From assembly GCF_900107725.1 (NCBI RefSeq), contig NZ_FNQO01000006.1, positions 1 through 64,000 on the forward strand: a DNA stretch of 64,000 nt, written 5' to 3'. Each line of letters begins with the position of its first letter. Position 1 is the first letter of the stretch. The notes beneath the pieces are model-generated. The model searched no databases, was not told the DNA's origin, and was given only the letters and a program-made list of their open reading frames with translations. The stretch comes from Microbulbifer marinus. Its GTDB lineage: Bacteria; Pseudomonadota; Gammaproteobacteria; Pseudomonadales; Cellvibrionaceae. Positions 45,167 to 55,707 of the stretch are shown in pieces. The translations under genes were made by a program, and so were the position numbers.

Positions 45167-47194
45167 ATGAAGCTGCGCCGCCAACTCCTGCTCGTCAGCC
45201 TGGTCGCCCTGGCCCTGCCGTGGGCAGGCTGCCAATACCTGCGCCAGGTCGACGCTGCGCTCGCCCAGGGCCAGATGCAGGCGCTCGAGGCAACGGCCAG
45301 TGCAGTGGCGGCGCGACTTGCCAGTGCACCGCAACTGATCGCGCCGGATCCGGAGCGCCACGGACGCCCGCCGGGTGCCCAGCTCTACGTCAATTCGTTA
45401 CCCAATGCGCCGCTGCTGGACGGCTATGGGGATGACTGGCGCCCCCTGCAGATTCCCGCGCGGGAGCTGCTCGATAGCAGCGGCGAAGCAATGGCGCAGA
45501 TCACCCTCGGCCGGTATACCGACCGCGTCTACCTGCTACTCACCGTCGCCGACAACACGCCTGCCTACCAGGATCCACGCACGGGGCTGCTGGCCGGCGG
45601 CGATGCCATCGAGCTGTATACCGCCGACCGTCACTACACGTTGCCGGTCGCCAGCCAGGGCGCCGCCCAGGCACACTGGTACAACCCGCGCCGCGGCAGT
45701 TATGAGCGCGAACTGCGCCTGCGCGGCCGCTGGACCTCGTCCGCCCGCGGCTACCAGCTGGAACTGACCCTGCCCTACGCACTGACCGGAGGCTCACTGG
45801 CCGTCAGTATCGCCGATCGGGCAACCAGTAACGGCGCCCCCCCGCAACGCAGCGCCAGCACGCTGCCCGCCGACGGGCTGCCCGGCAAGCTGGTACAACC
45901 GTTGCCGCAATTGCAGGCAGAACTGGATCAGTTCGCCCGCCCACAACTGCGGCTCGCCGTCGTCGACAGCGAGGGTTTTCTGCTCGCCAGCAGCGGGCAA
46001 CTGGCGCGGGCAGACGAGACAAAGCCGTCACAGTCGTGGCTGCGCAGCTGGATCTATCGTCGCCTGCTGGCACGTGAATCCCTGCCGGAGATGCCGGAAG
46101 CACAGCTACCCGAGAAAATGACACTGAACCGTACCAGCGCACAGCAGTGGTTTCGCGGCCCCCGGGAGAGCCGTATCGGCGCTGTCAGTGTGCCGGTGAT
46201 CACCCGCGCCGACGATATCGTCGAACGCCCGCTATTGGCGCGGGTAGTGGCACTGCAATCCGGTGAGGCGCTGCAGTCGCTGACCGAGTCCGCCGCGCAC
46301 CGGCTGTGGCTGATCAGCTGTGCCGCCGCCGGCGCCGCCCTGCTGCTACTGCTCGGCTACGCCAGCTGGCTGTCCTGGCGCATCCGCCGCCTGCACCGGG
46401 CCGCCCGCAATGCGGTGGACGCCAGCGGCAAACTGCGCGGCAATTTCCCGCGCTCGCGCCTCGGTGATGAACTGGGGGCGCTGAATCGCGCTTTCGCCAG
46501 CCTGCTGGCCGAGCTGGACCAGTACCACCACTACCTGCGTACGCTGGCGAGCAAGCTGTCCCACGAGTTGCGCACACCGCTGGCGGTGGTGCGCTCATCG
46601 CTCGACAACCTGTCGGCGAGCGACCTCGACGATGACGGCCGTCGCTACGCCGAACGCGCGATGGACGGTAGCGCGCGCTTGTCCGGCATCCTGAACAGCC
46701 TCTCTGCCGCCAGCAACCTGGAGGCGAGTATTCACCAAGCCGAAACCGAGCAGTTTGACCTGGCGGATCTGCTGGCAGTACTGGTGCAGAGCTATGGTGA
46801 TGCTCACCGCGAGCACCGCTTCGCCCTGCAAAAGCCGGCGGGCGAACTACCGTGCTGCGGCGCGCCGGAATTGCTCGCCCAGTTGCTGGACAAGCTGGTG
46901 GACAACGCCTGCAGCTTTGCGCCGCCGGGCAGTGAGATCAGGCTGACCGCTGAGCGGGCAAAGGACGGTTATCTGCTGTCGGTGGAGAACGACGGTCCGC
47001 CACTACCCGAGGGCTACAACCACAAGCTGTTCGACTCACTGGTCTCGGTGCGCGACGACGGCTGCCGGGCCGGCCACCTGGGGCTCGGATTGCATATCGC
47101 GCGGCTGATCGCCGACTTCCACCGCGGCCGCCTGACTGCGGCAAACCGGCAGGGTGGCGGCGGCGTGATCTTCACCCTGCAGCTGCCGCTTTAA
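45167..47194 (+). CDS. pdsS: sensor histidine kinase of the dedicated sortase system (PdsS-like)
   Basis: A 675-residue membrane kinase. N-terminal helix (about 8-24, LLLVSLVALALPWAGC), then a large periplasmic region whose start (NAPLLDGYGDDWRPLQIPAR...YLLLTVADNTPAY...GDAIELYT) resembles a CBM9-like ligand-binding fold. TM2 (about 380-402), HAMP, HisKA with KLSHELRTPLAVVRSS (His about 467), and HATPase with DNACSFAPPGSE and GHLGLGLHIARLI. It follows pdsR by 33 bp. The periplasmic sensor suggests it reads an envelope or glycan signal. No sortase or LPXTG protein gene is next to it. Confidence 0.8.
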   Translation: MKLRRQLLLVSLVALALPWAGCQYLRQVDAALAQGQMQALEATASAVAARLASAPQLIAPDPERHGRPPGAQLYVNSLPNAPLLDGYGDDWRPLQIPARELLDSSGEAMAQITLGRYTDRVYLLLTVADNTPAYQDPRTGLLAGGDAIELYTADRHYTLPVASQGAAQAHWYNPRRGSYERELRLRGRWTSSARGYQLELTLPYALTGGSLAVSIADRATSNGAPPQRSASTLPADGLPGKLVQPLPQLQAELDQFARPQLRLAVVDSEGFLLASSGQLARADETKPSQSWLRSWIYRRLLARESLPEMPEAQLPEKMTLNRTSAQQWFRGPRESRIGAVSVPVITRADDIVERPLLARVVALQSGEALQSLTESAAHRLWLISCAAAGAALLLLLGYASWLSWRIRRLHRAARNAVDASGKLRGNFPRSRLGDELGALNRAFASLLAELDQYHHYLRTLASKLSHELRTPLAVVRSSLDNLSASDLDDDGRRYAERAMDGSARLSGILNSLSAASNLEASIHQAETEQFDLADLLAVLVQSYGDAHREHRFALQKPAGELPCCGAPELLAQLLDKLVDNACSFAPPGSEIRLTAERAKDGYLLSVENDGPPLPEGYNHKLFDSLVSVRDDGCRAGHLGLGLHIARLIADFHRGRLTAANRQGGGGVIFTLQLPL

Positions 47195-47229
47195 GGCCGC
47201 TGCACCCCCCTTGTAGGCATACCTGTGGC

Positions 47230-47305
47230 GGCCCTGCTGCCGGGGGCCGTTCGCTCAACAGCCTCACCGGCAAATGTTTCACGAACGGCCCCCGGCATCA
47301 GGGCC
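47230..47305. repeat. long palindromic hairpin element (24-bp arms)
   Basis: Inverted repeat with arms 47230-47253 and 47282-47305, 23 of 24 bases paired, 28-nt loop. It begins 36 bp after pdsS and could be its terminator or mRNA end, but it lacks a T-run. Bases 47288-47305 (minus sense) recur exactly, 18 of 18, at 53112-53129 inside the MITE-like element, so it belongs to a dispersed repeat family. Confidence 0.75.
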
Positions 47306-47348
47306 TTCTCATCCGGCCAAGTCATTCTATCCCGAACCCTCATCATGG

Positions 47349-47376
47349 TTGACAAACAACCAACTGTGGGGATAAT
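47349..47376 (+). promoter_or_regulatory. rpsT promoter
   Basis: TTGACA (47349-47354), 16-bp spacer, GATAAT (47371-47376), then a GC-rich GTCGCG discriminator. It is a strong sigma-70 site with the look of a growth-rate regulated promoter, about 68 bp before the rpsT start. Confidence 0.85.
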
Positions 47377-47443
47377 GTCGCGTCCCGATCGGGCCCCGGC
47401 CCGTTAGTTACAGATTTATTGAGATTCCAGACAGGAGCAACCG

Positions 47444-47710
47444 GTGGCCAACTCACCTCAAGCGAAGAAGCGCGCGCGCCAGAACGACAAGCGCCGCAAC
47501 CACAACGCCAGCCTGCGCTCCATGGTGCGCACCTACATCAAGAAGGTAGTTGCGGCCATTGATGCAGGTGATGCGGAAAAAGCCAAAGCAGCCTACACAG
47601 CAGCTGTGCCGGTCATCGACCGCATGGCGGACAAGGGCATTATTCACAAGAATAAAGCCGCTCGTCACAAGAGCCGCCTGAACGCGCAGATCAAGGCACT
47701 GGCTGCCTAA
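47444..47710 (+). CDS. rpsT: 30S ribosomal protein S20
   Basis: An 88-residue basic protein that binds 16S rRNA early in 30S assembly. The whole family pattern is visible, from [25 protein letters not shown] to the C-terminal [18 protein letters not shown]. It starts with GTG (AGGAG 6 nt upstream); in E. coli the same gene starts with UUG, and weak initiation there allows autoregulation, which may also hold here. It has its own promoter and terminator. Confidence 0.97.
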   Translation: MANSPQAKKRARQNDKRRNHNASLRSMVRTYIKKVVAAIDAGDAEKAKAAYTAAVPVIDRMADKGIIHKNKAARHKSRLNAQIKALAA

Positions 47711-47729
47711 TCTACGCTTCGCGCGACAC

Positions 47730-47757
47730 AAAAAGCCCCGCATCAGCGGGGCTTTTT
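47730..47757. terminator. bidirectional terminator between rpsT and the DUF899 gene
   Basis: Stem AAAAAGCCCCGC (47730-47741) with GCGGGGCTTTTT (47746-47757), 4-nt loop. It serves rpsT and the convergent gene at 47778. Confidence 0.93.
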
Positions 47758-47777
47758 TCGTTTTCGGCCGGTGTAAT

Positions 47778-48374
47778 TCAGTCGGGCAGATTTGCCCCGC
47801 CGTCGTCGAGCTGCTGCGGGCGCTGCCAGTAACTGAACTGCGGTGTCCAGTCGCCCTCACCCAGCCCGGCGAGCCCGAGCAGGCTCCACATGGAGCAGTA
47901 GATATCACCGGGACCAAAGATACAGCTGTTCTTGCGATAGATGGTGTCGCCATCGCGCTCGTAGACCACCGCACCGGGCATATTGCCCTCCCCCGGCAGC
48001 ACCGACTGCTCGCGAATATAGTCGCCACCGCCATGGGAGGCGAGCCGGAGCCGCCAGCCGCGGCTGTTGGCAAACTGCCGCTGCACGTCCGGCGCATCCT
48101 TGGACACCAGCACCACCGACATCGCCGACTCCAAATGAGGCACGAAGCCGTTAAAGCCGTCCGCCCACAGGGTACAGTAGCGGCAGCCCTGGCCCATGTT
48201 GTGGATCAGCAACAGCCGCTCGCGACCGGCGAACAGATCCAGCAGCGTGACTTCGCCGGCCAGGGAGGCAAAGGTGTAATTTTGCACCGCATCGCCACGG
48301 TGCTGCTTGCGCAACTCGTTGAGCTTCTGCATCAACGCAAAGATCTGCTTTTCCGTCTGCTGAATGGCATCCAC
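47778..48374 (-). CDS. DUF899 family thioredoxin-fold protein
   Basis: A 198-residue cytosolic protein of the DUF899 family (thioredoxin-like, AhpC/TSA-related). The motif CRYCTLWADGFNG (about 67-79) gives a CxxC redox pair at the position of the thioredoxin active site. Other family marks: LLLIHNMGQG before it, AMSVVLVSKD, and the SCIFGPGDIYCSMWSLLGL end with two more Cys. An N-terminal helix (1-30) is charged. The biochemical role is unknown. Alone between rpsT and proB; no operon is apparent (128 bp to proB). Confidence 0.8.
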   Translation of the reverse strand: MDAIQQTEKQIFALMQKLNELRKQHRGDAVQNYTFASLAGEVTLLDLFAGRERLLLIHNMGQGCRYCTLWADGFNGFVPHLESAMSVVLVSKDAPDVQRQFANSRGWRLRLASHGGGDYIREQSVLPGEGNMPGAVVYERDGDTIYRKNSCIFGPGDIYCSMWSLLGLAGLGEGDWTPQFSYWQRPQQLDDGGANLPD

Positions 48375-48502
48375 GATAGGCTCCTCCCGCCCGGGCTGAC
48401 TGTCGATGCGACAGACTAACCCGCGGGCGCAGCCGCCGGCTGTCGCCCGGAAGGATCGCGCGCCTGAATTTGCTCAGCGGCGGCCAGCAGGGTCACACGG
48501 TG

Positions 48503-49627
48503 CTACAGCAGAATCAGGTTATCGCGGTGGATCAGCTCGTCGTCGTCGCGGTAGCCGAGCAGCTCGACAAACTTTTCCGACGGCTTGCCAAGTATTTTGG
48601 CGGTCTCGCCGCTGTCGTAGTTGGCCAGGCCGCGGGCGATTTCCTCACCGGCACTGTTGCGACAGGACACCAGTTCGCCGCGCTGGAAACGCCCTTCGAC
48701 CGCGGTGACGCCGACTGCCAGCAGGCTCTTGCCGCCGGTGCGCAGCGCCGCTTCCGCGCCACCGTCGATAGTCAGCGCGCCGCGCACCTGTAACTGCCCG
48801 GCCAGCCAGCGCTTGCGTGCAGTCAATGGATCCGCCTCCGGCAGCAACAGCGTGCCCAGCGCCTCACCGCTGCAGACCCGCTCTATGACGCTGTCTATGG
48901 CGCCGCCGGCAATCACCGTGCGCGCCCCCGAACGGGCGGCCAGCTGCGCCGCACGCACCTTGGTGGTCATGCCGCCGCGGCCGAGGCCGCTGCGGGAGCC
49001 GCCGGCCATTCCCAGCAGCTTCGGATCCTCCGCCGACGCCTCGCCGATCAGCTCGGCAGCCGGGTTATCGCGGGGATCCTCTGTGAACAGACCGTCGGCG
49101 TCGGTCAGGATCAGCAGGGCGTCCGCCTCCACCAGGTTGGCCACCAGCGCCGCCAGTGTGTCGTTGTCACCGAAGCGGATCTCATCGGTGACCACCGTAT
49201 CGTTTTCGTTGACGATCGGCACGGCACCGAGAGACAGCAGGGTACGCAGGGTACTGCGCGCGTTGAGATAGCGGGTGCGATTGGAGAGGTCGTCATGATC
49301 GAGCAGAATCTGTGCCGCGCGGCTGTCGAACTGATCGAAAGCGTGCTCGTAGACCTGTACCAGATGGCTCTGGCCGATAGCGGCCGCGGCCTGCAATTGA
49401 TGGATGGATTCCGGGCGACGGCGCCAGCCGAGCCGGTCCATGCCGGCGGCCACGGCGCCGGAGGAGACCAGGATCACCTCGATACCGCGCTGGCGCAGCG
49501 CGGCAATCTGTTCCACCCAGTTGAATATCGCCGCGCGATTGACGCCGCGACCATTGTCGGTCAGCAGGGCGCTGCCGATCTTGATGACCCAGCGCCGGCT
49601 GGCGGCGAGCTGTTGCCGAGCTTGCAC
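48503..49627 (-). CDS. proB: glutamate 5-kinase
   Basis: First step of proline synthesis, phosphorylating glutamate at the gamma carboxyl. It is 374 residues. Amino acid kinase domain (about 13-245) has [47 protein letters not shown] and [12 protein letters not shown]; the PUA domain is at the C-terminus (about 285-365). The start is GTG at 49627 with GGAGGGG before it; the longer frame to 49678 has no supporting residues. It follows obgE by 70 bp, the order seen in pseudomonads. ProA is not in the window. Confidence 0.95.
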   Translation of the reverse strand: MQARQQLAASRRWVIKIGSALLTDNGRGVNRAAIFNWVEQIAALRQRGIEVILVSSGAVAAGMDRLGWRRRPESIHQLQAAAAIGQSHLVQVYEHAFDQFDSRAAQILLDHDDLSNRTRYLNARSTLRTLLSLGAVPIVNENDTVVTDEIRFGDNDTLAALVANLVEADALLILTDADGLFTEDPRDNPAAELIGEASAEDPKLLGMAGGSRSGLGRGGMTTKVRAAQLAARSGARTVIAGGAIDSVIERVCSGEALGTLLLPEADPLTARKRWLAGQLQVRGALTIDGGAEAALRTGGKSLLAVGVTAVEGRFQRGELVSCRNSAGEEIARGLANYDSGETAKILGKPSEKFVELLGYRDDDELIHRDNLILL

Positions 49628-49697
49628 CGATCCCCTCCCGTGGAAACCGCCCGATACGGGCAAAAATGCCGGGCCCATACTTCTGCCCGGCTGACGA

Positions 49698-50927
<1,230 letters not shown>

Positions 50928-50968
50928 TTATTCCTCAATTGCAGTGTAATCTGCAACGATTTTCCAAC

Positions 50969-50998
50969 AAAAAAGCCCCGCAATAGGCGGGGCTTTTT
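50969..50998. terminator. terminator between rpmA and obgE
   Basis: GCCCCGC/GCGGGGC stem (50975-50981 with 50987-50993) flanked by A-run and T-run on both sides. On the minus strand it ends the rplU-rpmA transcript before obgE. Confidence 0.9.
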
Positions 50999-51021
50999 AT
51001 GAAGCTTAGGCTTGGAACCGC

Positions 51022-51279
51022 TTAGGCTGTTTCGATGGAAACGAACTTGCGGTTGTTGGGGCCCTTCACTTCGAACTTCACAACGCCGTCCGCGGTAGCG
51101 AACAGGGTGTGGTCCTTGCCCATACCAACGTTTACGCCGGCGTGGAACTTGGTGCCGCGCTGACGAACGATGATGTTGCCTGCAGCTACATTCTGGCCGC
51201 CAAAGCGCTTCACGCCCAGGCGTTTACTTTCGGAATCGCGACCGTTGCGCGTACTACCGCCAGCTTTCTTGTGTGCCAT
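51022..51279 (-). CDS. rpmA: 50S ribosomal protein L27
   Basis: An 85-residue 50S protein whose N-terminal tail reaches the peptidyl transferase centre. It begins [22 protein letters not shown] without the N-terminal extension seen in Firmicutes, so no cleavage is needed. It starts 18 bp after rplU. Confidence 0.97.
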   Translation of the reverse strand: MAHKKAGGSTRNGRDSESKRLGVKRFGGQNVAAGNIIVRQRGTKFHAGVNVGMGKDHTLFATADGVVKFEVKGPNNRKFVSIETA

Positions 51280-51297
51280 GAGTCGTTACTCCTCTGC

Positions 51298-51609
51298 TTA
51301 TGCCTTGATGCCAGTGATTTTAACTTCGGTGTACCACTGACGGTGGCCCTGGCGCTTCAAAGAGTGCTTGCGACGGCGGAACTTGATGATTTTCACCTTC
51401 TCGCCGCGGCCGTGGCTTACCACTTCCGCAGTCACTTTAGCGCCGCCTACCACGGGAGCGCCGATGTTGATCTTGTCGCCGTCGACGACCATCAGCACTT
51501 TGTCGAAATCGATGGATTCGCCAGTGGCGACTTCCAGTTTCTCCAGGCGAAGTACTTCGCCCTCTTCTACGCGGTGCTGTTTGCCACCGCTTTCGATAAC
51601 AGCGTACAT
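51298..51609 (-). CDS. rplU: 50S ribosomal protein L21
   Basis: A 103-residue 50S protein binding 23S rRNA. ATG 51609 gives the conserved start [17 protein letters not shown], and the [24 protein letters not shown] end is intact. A frame to 51636 adds nine residues with no family support. First gene of rplU-rpmA; divergent from ispB. Confidence 0.97.
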   Translation of the reverse strand: MYAVIESGGKQHRVEEGEVLRLEKLEVATGESIDFDKVLMVVDGDKINIGAPVVGGAKVTAEVVSHGRGEKVKIIKFRRRKHSLKRQGHRQWYTEVKITGIKA

Positions 51610-51759
51610 ATTTCTATGCTCCGAAATGGACGACACGAAGCAGCGGGAGAGACCGGTAAGTCACTGCTCCGCATTTTGGGAGCTTGCGCCGTGTTGTTTA
51701 ATATCAACCGCCGACCAGTTCACGGCCGCCATGGCCGGCCCGGTTCGAACGGGGCGCAG

Positions 51760-51788
51760 ATTCTAATCAATTCGCCGGATTGATACAA
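51760..51788 (-). promoter_or_regulatory. rplU-rpmA promoter
   Basis: Minus-strand TTGTAT (51783-51788), 17-bp spacer, TAGAAT (51760-51765), GC-rich discriminator CTGCGCCCC. It resembles the rRNA promoters at the left edge. A plus-strand TACAAT (51784-51789) overlapping its -35 may be the ispB -10, which would make the two promoters mutually exclusive. Confidence 0.65.
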
Positions 51789-51852
51789 TAGCACCCCTTC
51801 GCTGCCGGACACCTCCGGGCAGCCCCCTACAAGCAGTATAAGGAATCCATGC

Positions 51853-52815
51853 ATGTTGCCTTTCCACCGCGTTGCCGCCGACGACTTTGCCGCGGTCAAC
51901 CAGCGCATCCTCGACCAACTGCACTCGGACGTTCCCCTGGTGGAAAACATCGGCCACTACCTGGTGGAGGCCGGCGGCAAGCGCCTACGACCGCTGCTGG
52001 TGCTGCTATGCGCACGGGCTTGCGACTATAAAGGCAGCGACCATATCGACCTGGCAACCATCATCGAGTTCATCCACACCGCCACGCTGCTGCACGACGA
52101 CGTAGTGGACACTTCAGACCGACGCCGCGGCCGCCTGACCGCCAACGCCAAGTGGGGCAACGCGCCGGCGGTACTGGTAGGCGACTTCCTCTATTCCCGC
52201 GCCTTCCAGATGATGGTGGCGCTGCAGGACATGGACATCATGGCGGTCCTCTCTGACACCACCAACACCATCGCCGAAGGCGAGGTGCAGCAGCTGGTCA
52301 ACGCCGGCGACCCGCAGGTGAGCGAGGACAACTACTTCACCGTGATCCATAAGAAGACCGGCGCCCTGTTCGAAGCCGCCTGTGAGACCGCGGCGGTACT
52401 GGCCGGCTGCTCGGCGGAGGAACGCAACGCACTGAAACTCTACGGCCGCCATCTGGGCCTCGCCTTCCAGCTGGTGGACGACGCGCTGGACTACCGCGGC
52501 GACCCCGAGGAGCTGGGTAAGAATGTCGGCGACGACCTGGCCGAGGGCAAGCCGACGCTGCCACTGATCTACACCATGGCCAATGGCACCGCAGCCCAGG
52601 CAGAACTGGTGCGCGAAGCGATCGAACAGCGCAGCGCGGACAAGCTGGCGGAAATTGTCGAGGCGATCGACGCCTGCGGCGCACTGGAATACACCATGGA
52701 GCGGGCGCGAGCGGCGGTCGATGAGGCCAAAGACCAGCTCGCGTTCCTTGCCGACAGCGAACAAAAAACTGCCCTGCAACAGCTGGCGAGTTTTGCCGTG
52801 GAGCGGACGGTGTAG
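51853..52815 (+). CDS. ispB: octaprenyl diphosphate synthase (trans-polyprenyl synthase)
   Basis: Builds the isoprenoid side chain of ubiquinone by adding IPP units to FPP. It is 320 residues. First aspartate-rich motif LLHDDVVDTSD (about 82-92, DDxxD) and second LVDDALDYRGD (about 210), with GGKRLRPLLVLL before the first. The residue pattern before the first DDxxD (FIHTATLLHDD) has small residues, in line with long-chain products, but the exact chain length is not readable. Divergent from rplU, as in most gammaproteobacteria. Confidence 0.95.
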   Translation: MLPFHRVAADDFAAVNQRILDQLHSDVPLVENIGHYLVEAGGKRLRPLLVLLCARACDYKGSDHIDLATIIEFIHTATLLHDDVVDTSDRRRGRLTANAKWGNAPAVLVGDFLYSRAFQMMVALQDMDIMAVLSDTTNTIAEGEVQQLVNAGDPQVSEDNYFTVIHKKTGALFEAACETAAVLAGCSAEERNALKLYGRHLGLAFQLVDDALDYRGDPEELGKNVGDDLAEGKPTLPLIYTMANGTAAQAELVREAIEQRSADKLAEIVEAIDACGALEYTMERARAAVDEAKDQLAFLADSEQKTALQQLASFAVERTV

Positions 52816-52834
52816 CATCTCCCGGCACTGGAAC

Positions 52835-53192
52835 TGTAGGGGCGAACCTTGTGTTCGCCCTTTCTGTATCTGGTTCTGCGGTTTTGAACCCGTTTCCACG
52901 GTGCTTTGTTTTGGCGCCGTGGCGGCAACGCACTGGGCGTACCATTTCGAAACCGCAGTGAATACATCCCTGTACGCTCCCTCGGCGACGTCCCTGTCGC
53001 CGACGGTTTCGAAATGGTACGCCCAGTACGTTGCCTTCGATTTGTAGCGAATAACTTTGCGAGAACAGATCGAACTCGCAAGTTCTTCAAGTGCGATTAA
53101 CGTTATGCGAAGGCCCTGATGCCGGGGGCGCCACCCCAAAATGCCTACGAAACGGTGAACAAAAAAGGGCGAACACAAGGTTCGCCCCTACA
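52835..53192. mobile_element. MITE-like non-coding element with 29-bp terminal inverted repeats
   Basis: A 358-bp block between ispB and cpsG bounded by perfect 29-bp inverted repeats (52835-52863 and 53164-53192). Each end is itself a palindrome, GGGCGAAC-CTTGT-GTTCGCCC. A second, inner inverted repeat pairs 52924-52955 with 53004-53035. Nothing inside looks coding. Followed by T-runs, the ends can fold as intrinsic terminators: the right one gives hairpin plus TTTTTT for cpsG on the minus strand, the left one hairpin plus CCCTTTC for ispB. The GGGGCGAAC...GTTCGCCC palindrome is a type I recall as dispersed in many bacteria; no flanking target duplication is evident. Confidence 0.7.
52924..53035. 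repeat. inner inverted repeat of the MITE-like element
   Basis: Arms 52924-52955 and 53004-53035, 31 of 32 bases paired. Between them a smaller hairpin (TCGGCGAC-GTCCCT-GTCGCCGA, about 52982-53003) is nested, so a transcript would form one long branched hairpin. Confidence 0.85.
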
Positions 53193-53216
53193 AACTCAGC
53201 TGCGGTGCCGGCCGGA

Positions 53217-54566
53217 TCAGCCGCGAATCAACTTCAGCAGCTCTTCCGTCTTTTCCTGCATCAACGCCTTGTCCCCGCGGGACTCGACGTTCAGGCGCAC
53301 CACCGGCTCGGTATTGGACATGCGCAGGTTGAAGCGCCAGTCGGCAAACGCGACGCTGAGACCGTCCACATGCTCGACACTCTCTGCGCCTGTAGCGTAC
53401 TTCTCTTCCGCCGCCTTCAGCAGTGCCGCCGGATCTTCGACCTTGGAGTTGATCTCTCCGGAACACGGGAAGGCGGCCATGCGCTCGCCCACCAGTTGCG
53501 ACAGCGATTTGCCGCTGCGGCTGACCAGCTCGGCCACCAGCAACCACGGAATCATGCCACTGTCGCAGTAGGCGAAGTCGCGGAAATAGTGGTGTGCGCT
53601 CATCTCGCCGCCGTAGATGGCGTCTTCTTTGCGCATGCGCTCCTTGATGAAGGCGTGACCGGTCTTGCTCTGCACCGGCTCGCCGCCGGCGGCGCGGACG
53701 ATATCCTCGGTATTCCAGGTCAGGCGGGGATCGTGGACGATTTTCGCGCCGGACTGCTTGAGCAGGAAGGCCTCCGCCAGCAGGCCGACAACATAGTAGC
53801 CCTCGATAAACTCGCCGCTCTCGTCGAAGAAGAAACAGCGGTCGAAGTCGCCGTCCCAGGCGATACCGAAATCGGCATCGCTGGTTTTCACTGCCTCGGC
53901 AGTGGCGCTGCGGTTCTCCGGCAGGATCGGATTGGGGATACCGTTGGGGAAGCTGCCATCCGCCTCGTGGTGCACGCGCACAAACTCGAACGGCAGGTGC
54001 GGCGCCAGGGCGTCCACGACCGCGCCGGCGCCACCATTGCCGGCATTGACCACCAGCTTCAGCGGCTTCAGGGCCGCGGTATCCACATAGCCGAGCAGGT
54101 GTTGCACGAAGTCGTCACGGTGCTCGTAACGCTCAAGCTCGCCGCGCTTCTCCACCGGGCCGAAGTTGTTTTCCTCGGCCAGACGCTTGATATCCAGCAG
54201 GCCGGTGTCGCCGCTGATCGGACGGCTGCCGGCGCGCACGAACTTCATGCCGTTGTAGTCCATCGGGTTGTGACTGGCGGTCACACAGATACCGCCGTCG
54301 AAGTCCCCGTGGAAAGTGGCGAAGTAGACTTCTTCGGTGCCGCACTCTCCGATATGGAACACATCGGCGCCGGCATCGCGCAGACCGTTGACCAGGGCGT
54401 CGGTCAGCTCACCGCTGGTCAGGCGGATATCGTGCCCCACGACGACGCGACGCGCGCCCAGGAACTGGGCGAAGGCACGGCCCACGCGGTAGGCGACATC
54501 GGTATTCAACTCATCGGGTACGCGGCCACGCAGGTCATAGGCCTTGAAACAGGTCAGCTCGGTCAT
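53217..54566 (-). CDS. cpsG: phosphomannomutase (phosphohexomutase, CpsG/ManB type)
   Basis: Interconverts mannose-6-phosphate and mannose-1-phosphate, upstream of GDP-mannose. It is 449 residues in the four-domain alpha-D-phosphohexomutase fold: catalytic phospho-Ser in [13 protein letters not shown] (about 96), metal loop DGDFDRCFF (about 240), sugar-binding [12 protein letters not shown] (about 320) and phosphate-binding [12 protein letters not shown] (about 417). The ATG directly follows the galU stop (TGAATG). With manC at 60505 it can supply GDP-mannose. AlgC-like dual use on glucose-phosphate is possible. Confidence 0.92.
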   Translation of the reverse strand: MTELTCFKAYDLRGRVPDELNTDVAYRVGRAFAQFLGARRVVVGHDIRLTSGELTDALVNGLRDAGADVFHIGECGTEEVYFATFHGDFDGGICVTASHNPMDYNGMKFVRAGSRPISGDTGLLDIKRLAEENNFGPVEKRGELERYEHRDDFVQHLLGYVDTAALKPLKLVVNAGNGGAGAVVDALAPHLPFEFVRVHHEADGSFPNGIPNPILPENRSATAEAVKTSDADFGIAWDGDFDRCFFFDESGEFIEGYYVVGLLAEAFLLKQSGAKIVHDPRLTWNTEDIVRAAGGEPVQSKTGHAFIKERMRKEDAIYGGEMSAHHYFRDFAYCDSGMIPWLLVAELVSRSGKSLSQLVGERMAAFPCSGEINSKVEDPAALLKAAEEKYATGAESVEHVDGLSVAFADWRFNLRMSNTEPVVRLNVESRGDKALMQEKTEELLKLIRG

Positions 54567-55415
54567 TCACTTCTTCTCCAGTGCCGCCTGCTCGGGCAGG
54601 TAGACATTCTCGTATACAAAGTTGGTGGCCTCGATAAAGCCGTCGACGGAACCGCAGTCGAAGCGGCGCCCCTTGAAGCGGTAGGCCAGCACGCAACCGC
54701 GCTGGGCCTGAGCGAGCAGCGCGTCGGTGATCTGCACCTCGCCATTCTTGCCCGGCGGCGTCTCGCGAATCAGGTCGAAGATATCCGGGGTGAGGATATA
54801 GCGGCCGATGATGGCCATATTGCTGGGCGCATCTTCCGCGGCCGGTTTCTCCACCATATCGGTCACCTGGTACAGGCCCGGCTTGATCTCATTGCCGGCG
54901 ATCACGCCGAACTTGTGAATCTGCTCCTTCGGCACTTCCTCCACCGCGACGATGCTGCAGCGGAACTGCTTGTACAGCTGCACCATCTGGCCGAGCACGC
55001 CGATGTCTTCGTTCAGGCACAGGTCATCGGCCAGCACCACGGCGAAAGGCTCGTCGCCCACCAGTCGCTGCCCCTGCAGAATGGCGTCGCCGAGACCGCG
55101 CATTTCGCCCTGGCGGGTGTAGGAGAAACTGGCGCTATCGATCACCTGGCGCACGCTGTCCAGGTATTTTTCCTTGCCGGTGCCGGAAATCTGGTGCTCC
55201 AGCTCGAAATTGGTGTCAAAGTGATCCTCGATAGCGCGCTTACCGCGACCGGTCACAAAGCCGATCTCCGACAGGCCGGCCTCGATAGCCTCCTCGACCC
55301 CGTATTGCACCAGCGGCTTGTTGACCAGAGGTAACATCTCCTTGGGCATGGCCTTGGTGGCCGGCAGGAAGCGGGTGCCGTAGCCGGCAACCGGGAATAG
55401 ACATTTTTTCAGCAT
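54567..55415 (-). CDS. galU: UTP--glucose-1-phosphate uridylyltransferase
   Basis: Makes UDP-glucose for polysaccharides and lipopolysaccharide. ATG 55415 gives 282 residues starting [29 protein letters not shown], the nucleotide-binding signature. Other GalU marks: [24 protein letters not shown] (metal Asp), and [12 protein letters not shown] near the end. A TTG five codons upstream is also in frame but has no advantage. Operon with cpsG. Divergent from fabA; the 292-bp gap holds the fabA promoter and an imperfect GTGACAG/CGTTCAC repeat (55495-55508) of unknown meaning. Confidence 0.95.
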   Translation of the reverse strand: MLKKCLFPVAGYGTRFLPATKAMPKEMLPLVNKPLVQYGVEEAIEAGLSEIGFVTGRGKRAIEDHFDTNFELEHQISGTGKEKYLDSVRQVIDSASFSYTRQGEMRGLGDAILQGQRLVGDEPFAVVLADDLCLNEDIGVLGQMVQLYKQFRCSIVAVEEVPKEQIHKFGVIAGNEIKPGLYQVTDMVEKPAAEDAPSNMAIIGRYILTPDIFDLIRETPPGKNGEVQITDALLAQAQRGCVLAYRFKGRRFDCGSVDGFIEATNFVYENVYLPEQAALEKK

Positions 55416-55620
55416 TCTTGTCCCCAACAATTCTTCTTTACAGTGCAGCTCTCTCCCCCCGGAGGCGCCAGACGGGGCAACTTATCACAAATTGGTGACA
55501 GCGTTCACTTACAGCTTATTACTGCCTGCAGGCGCCGCCGCTTGGCCCAGCCTGGGCGGAGCCGGCTACAGATTCTTGTCAGCAATCTCCGTACCAGTCA
55601 CAAAAACAGTTCTGACCGAC

Positions 55621-55648
55621 TGGACAAGCTATTCTCAGACCTTAGAAT
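55621..55648 (+). promoter_or_regulatory. fabA promoter
   Basis: TGGACA (55621-55626), 16-bp spacer, TAGAAT (55643-55648), 60 bp before the fabA start. I could not identify a convincing FabR or DesT operator by eye. Confidence 0.55.
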
Positions 55649-55707
55649 GCCCGCTCTTGCAAAAGCGCTCACTCTTTATGGCGCAAACACCCAACAACGG
55701 GGACCAA

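Noticed and set aside
53091-55334. 747-codon open frame on the plus strand across cpsG and galU
   Set aside because: It lies antisense to two genes with full catalytic motifs, and its protein is His/Gln/Leu-rich without domain signals; it is a by-product of high-GC codon use.
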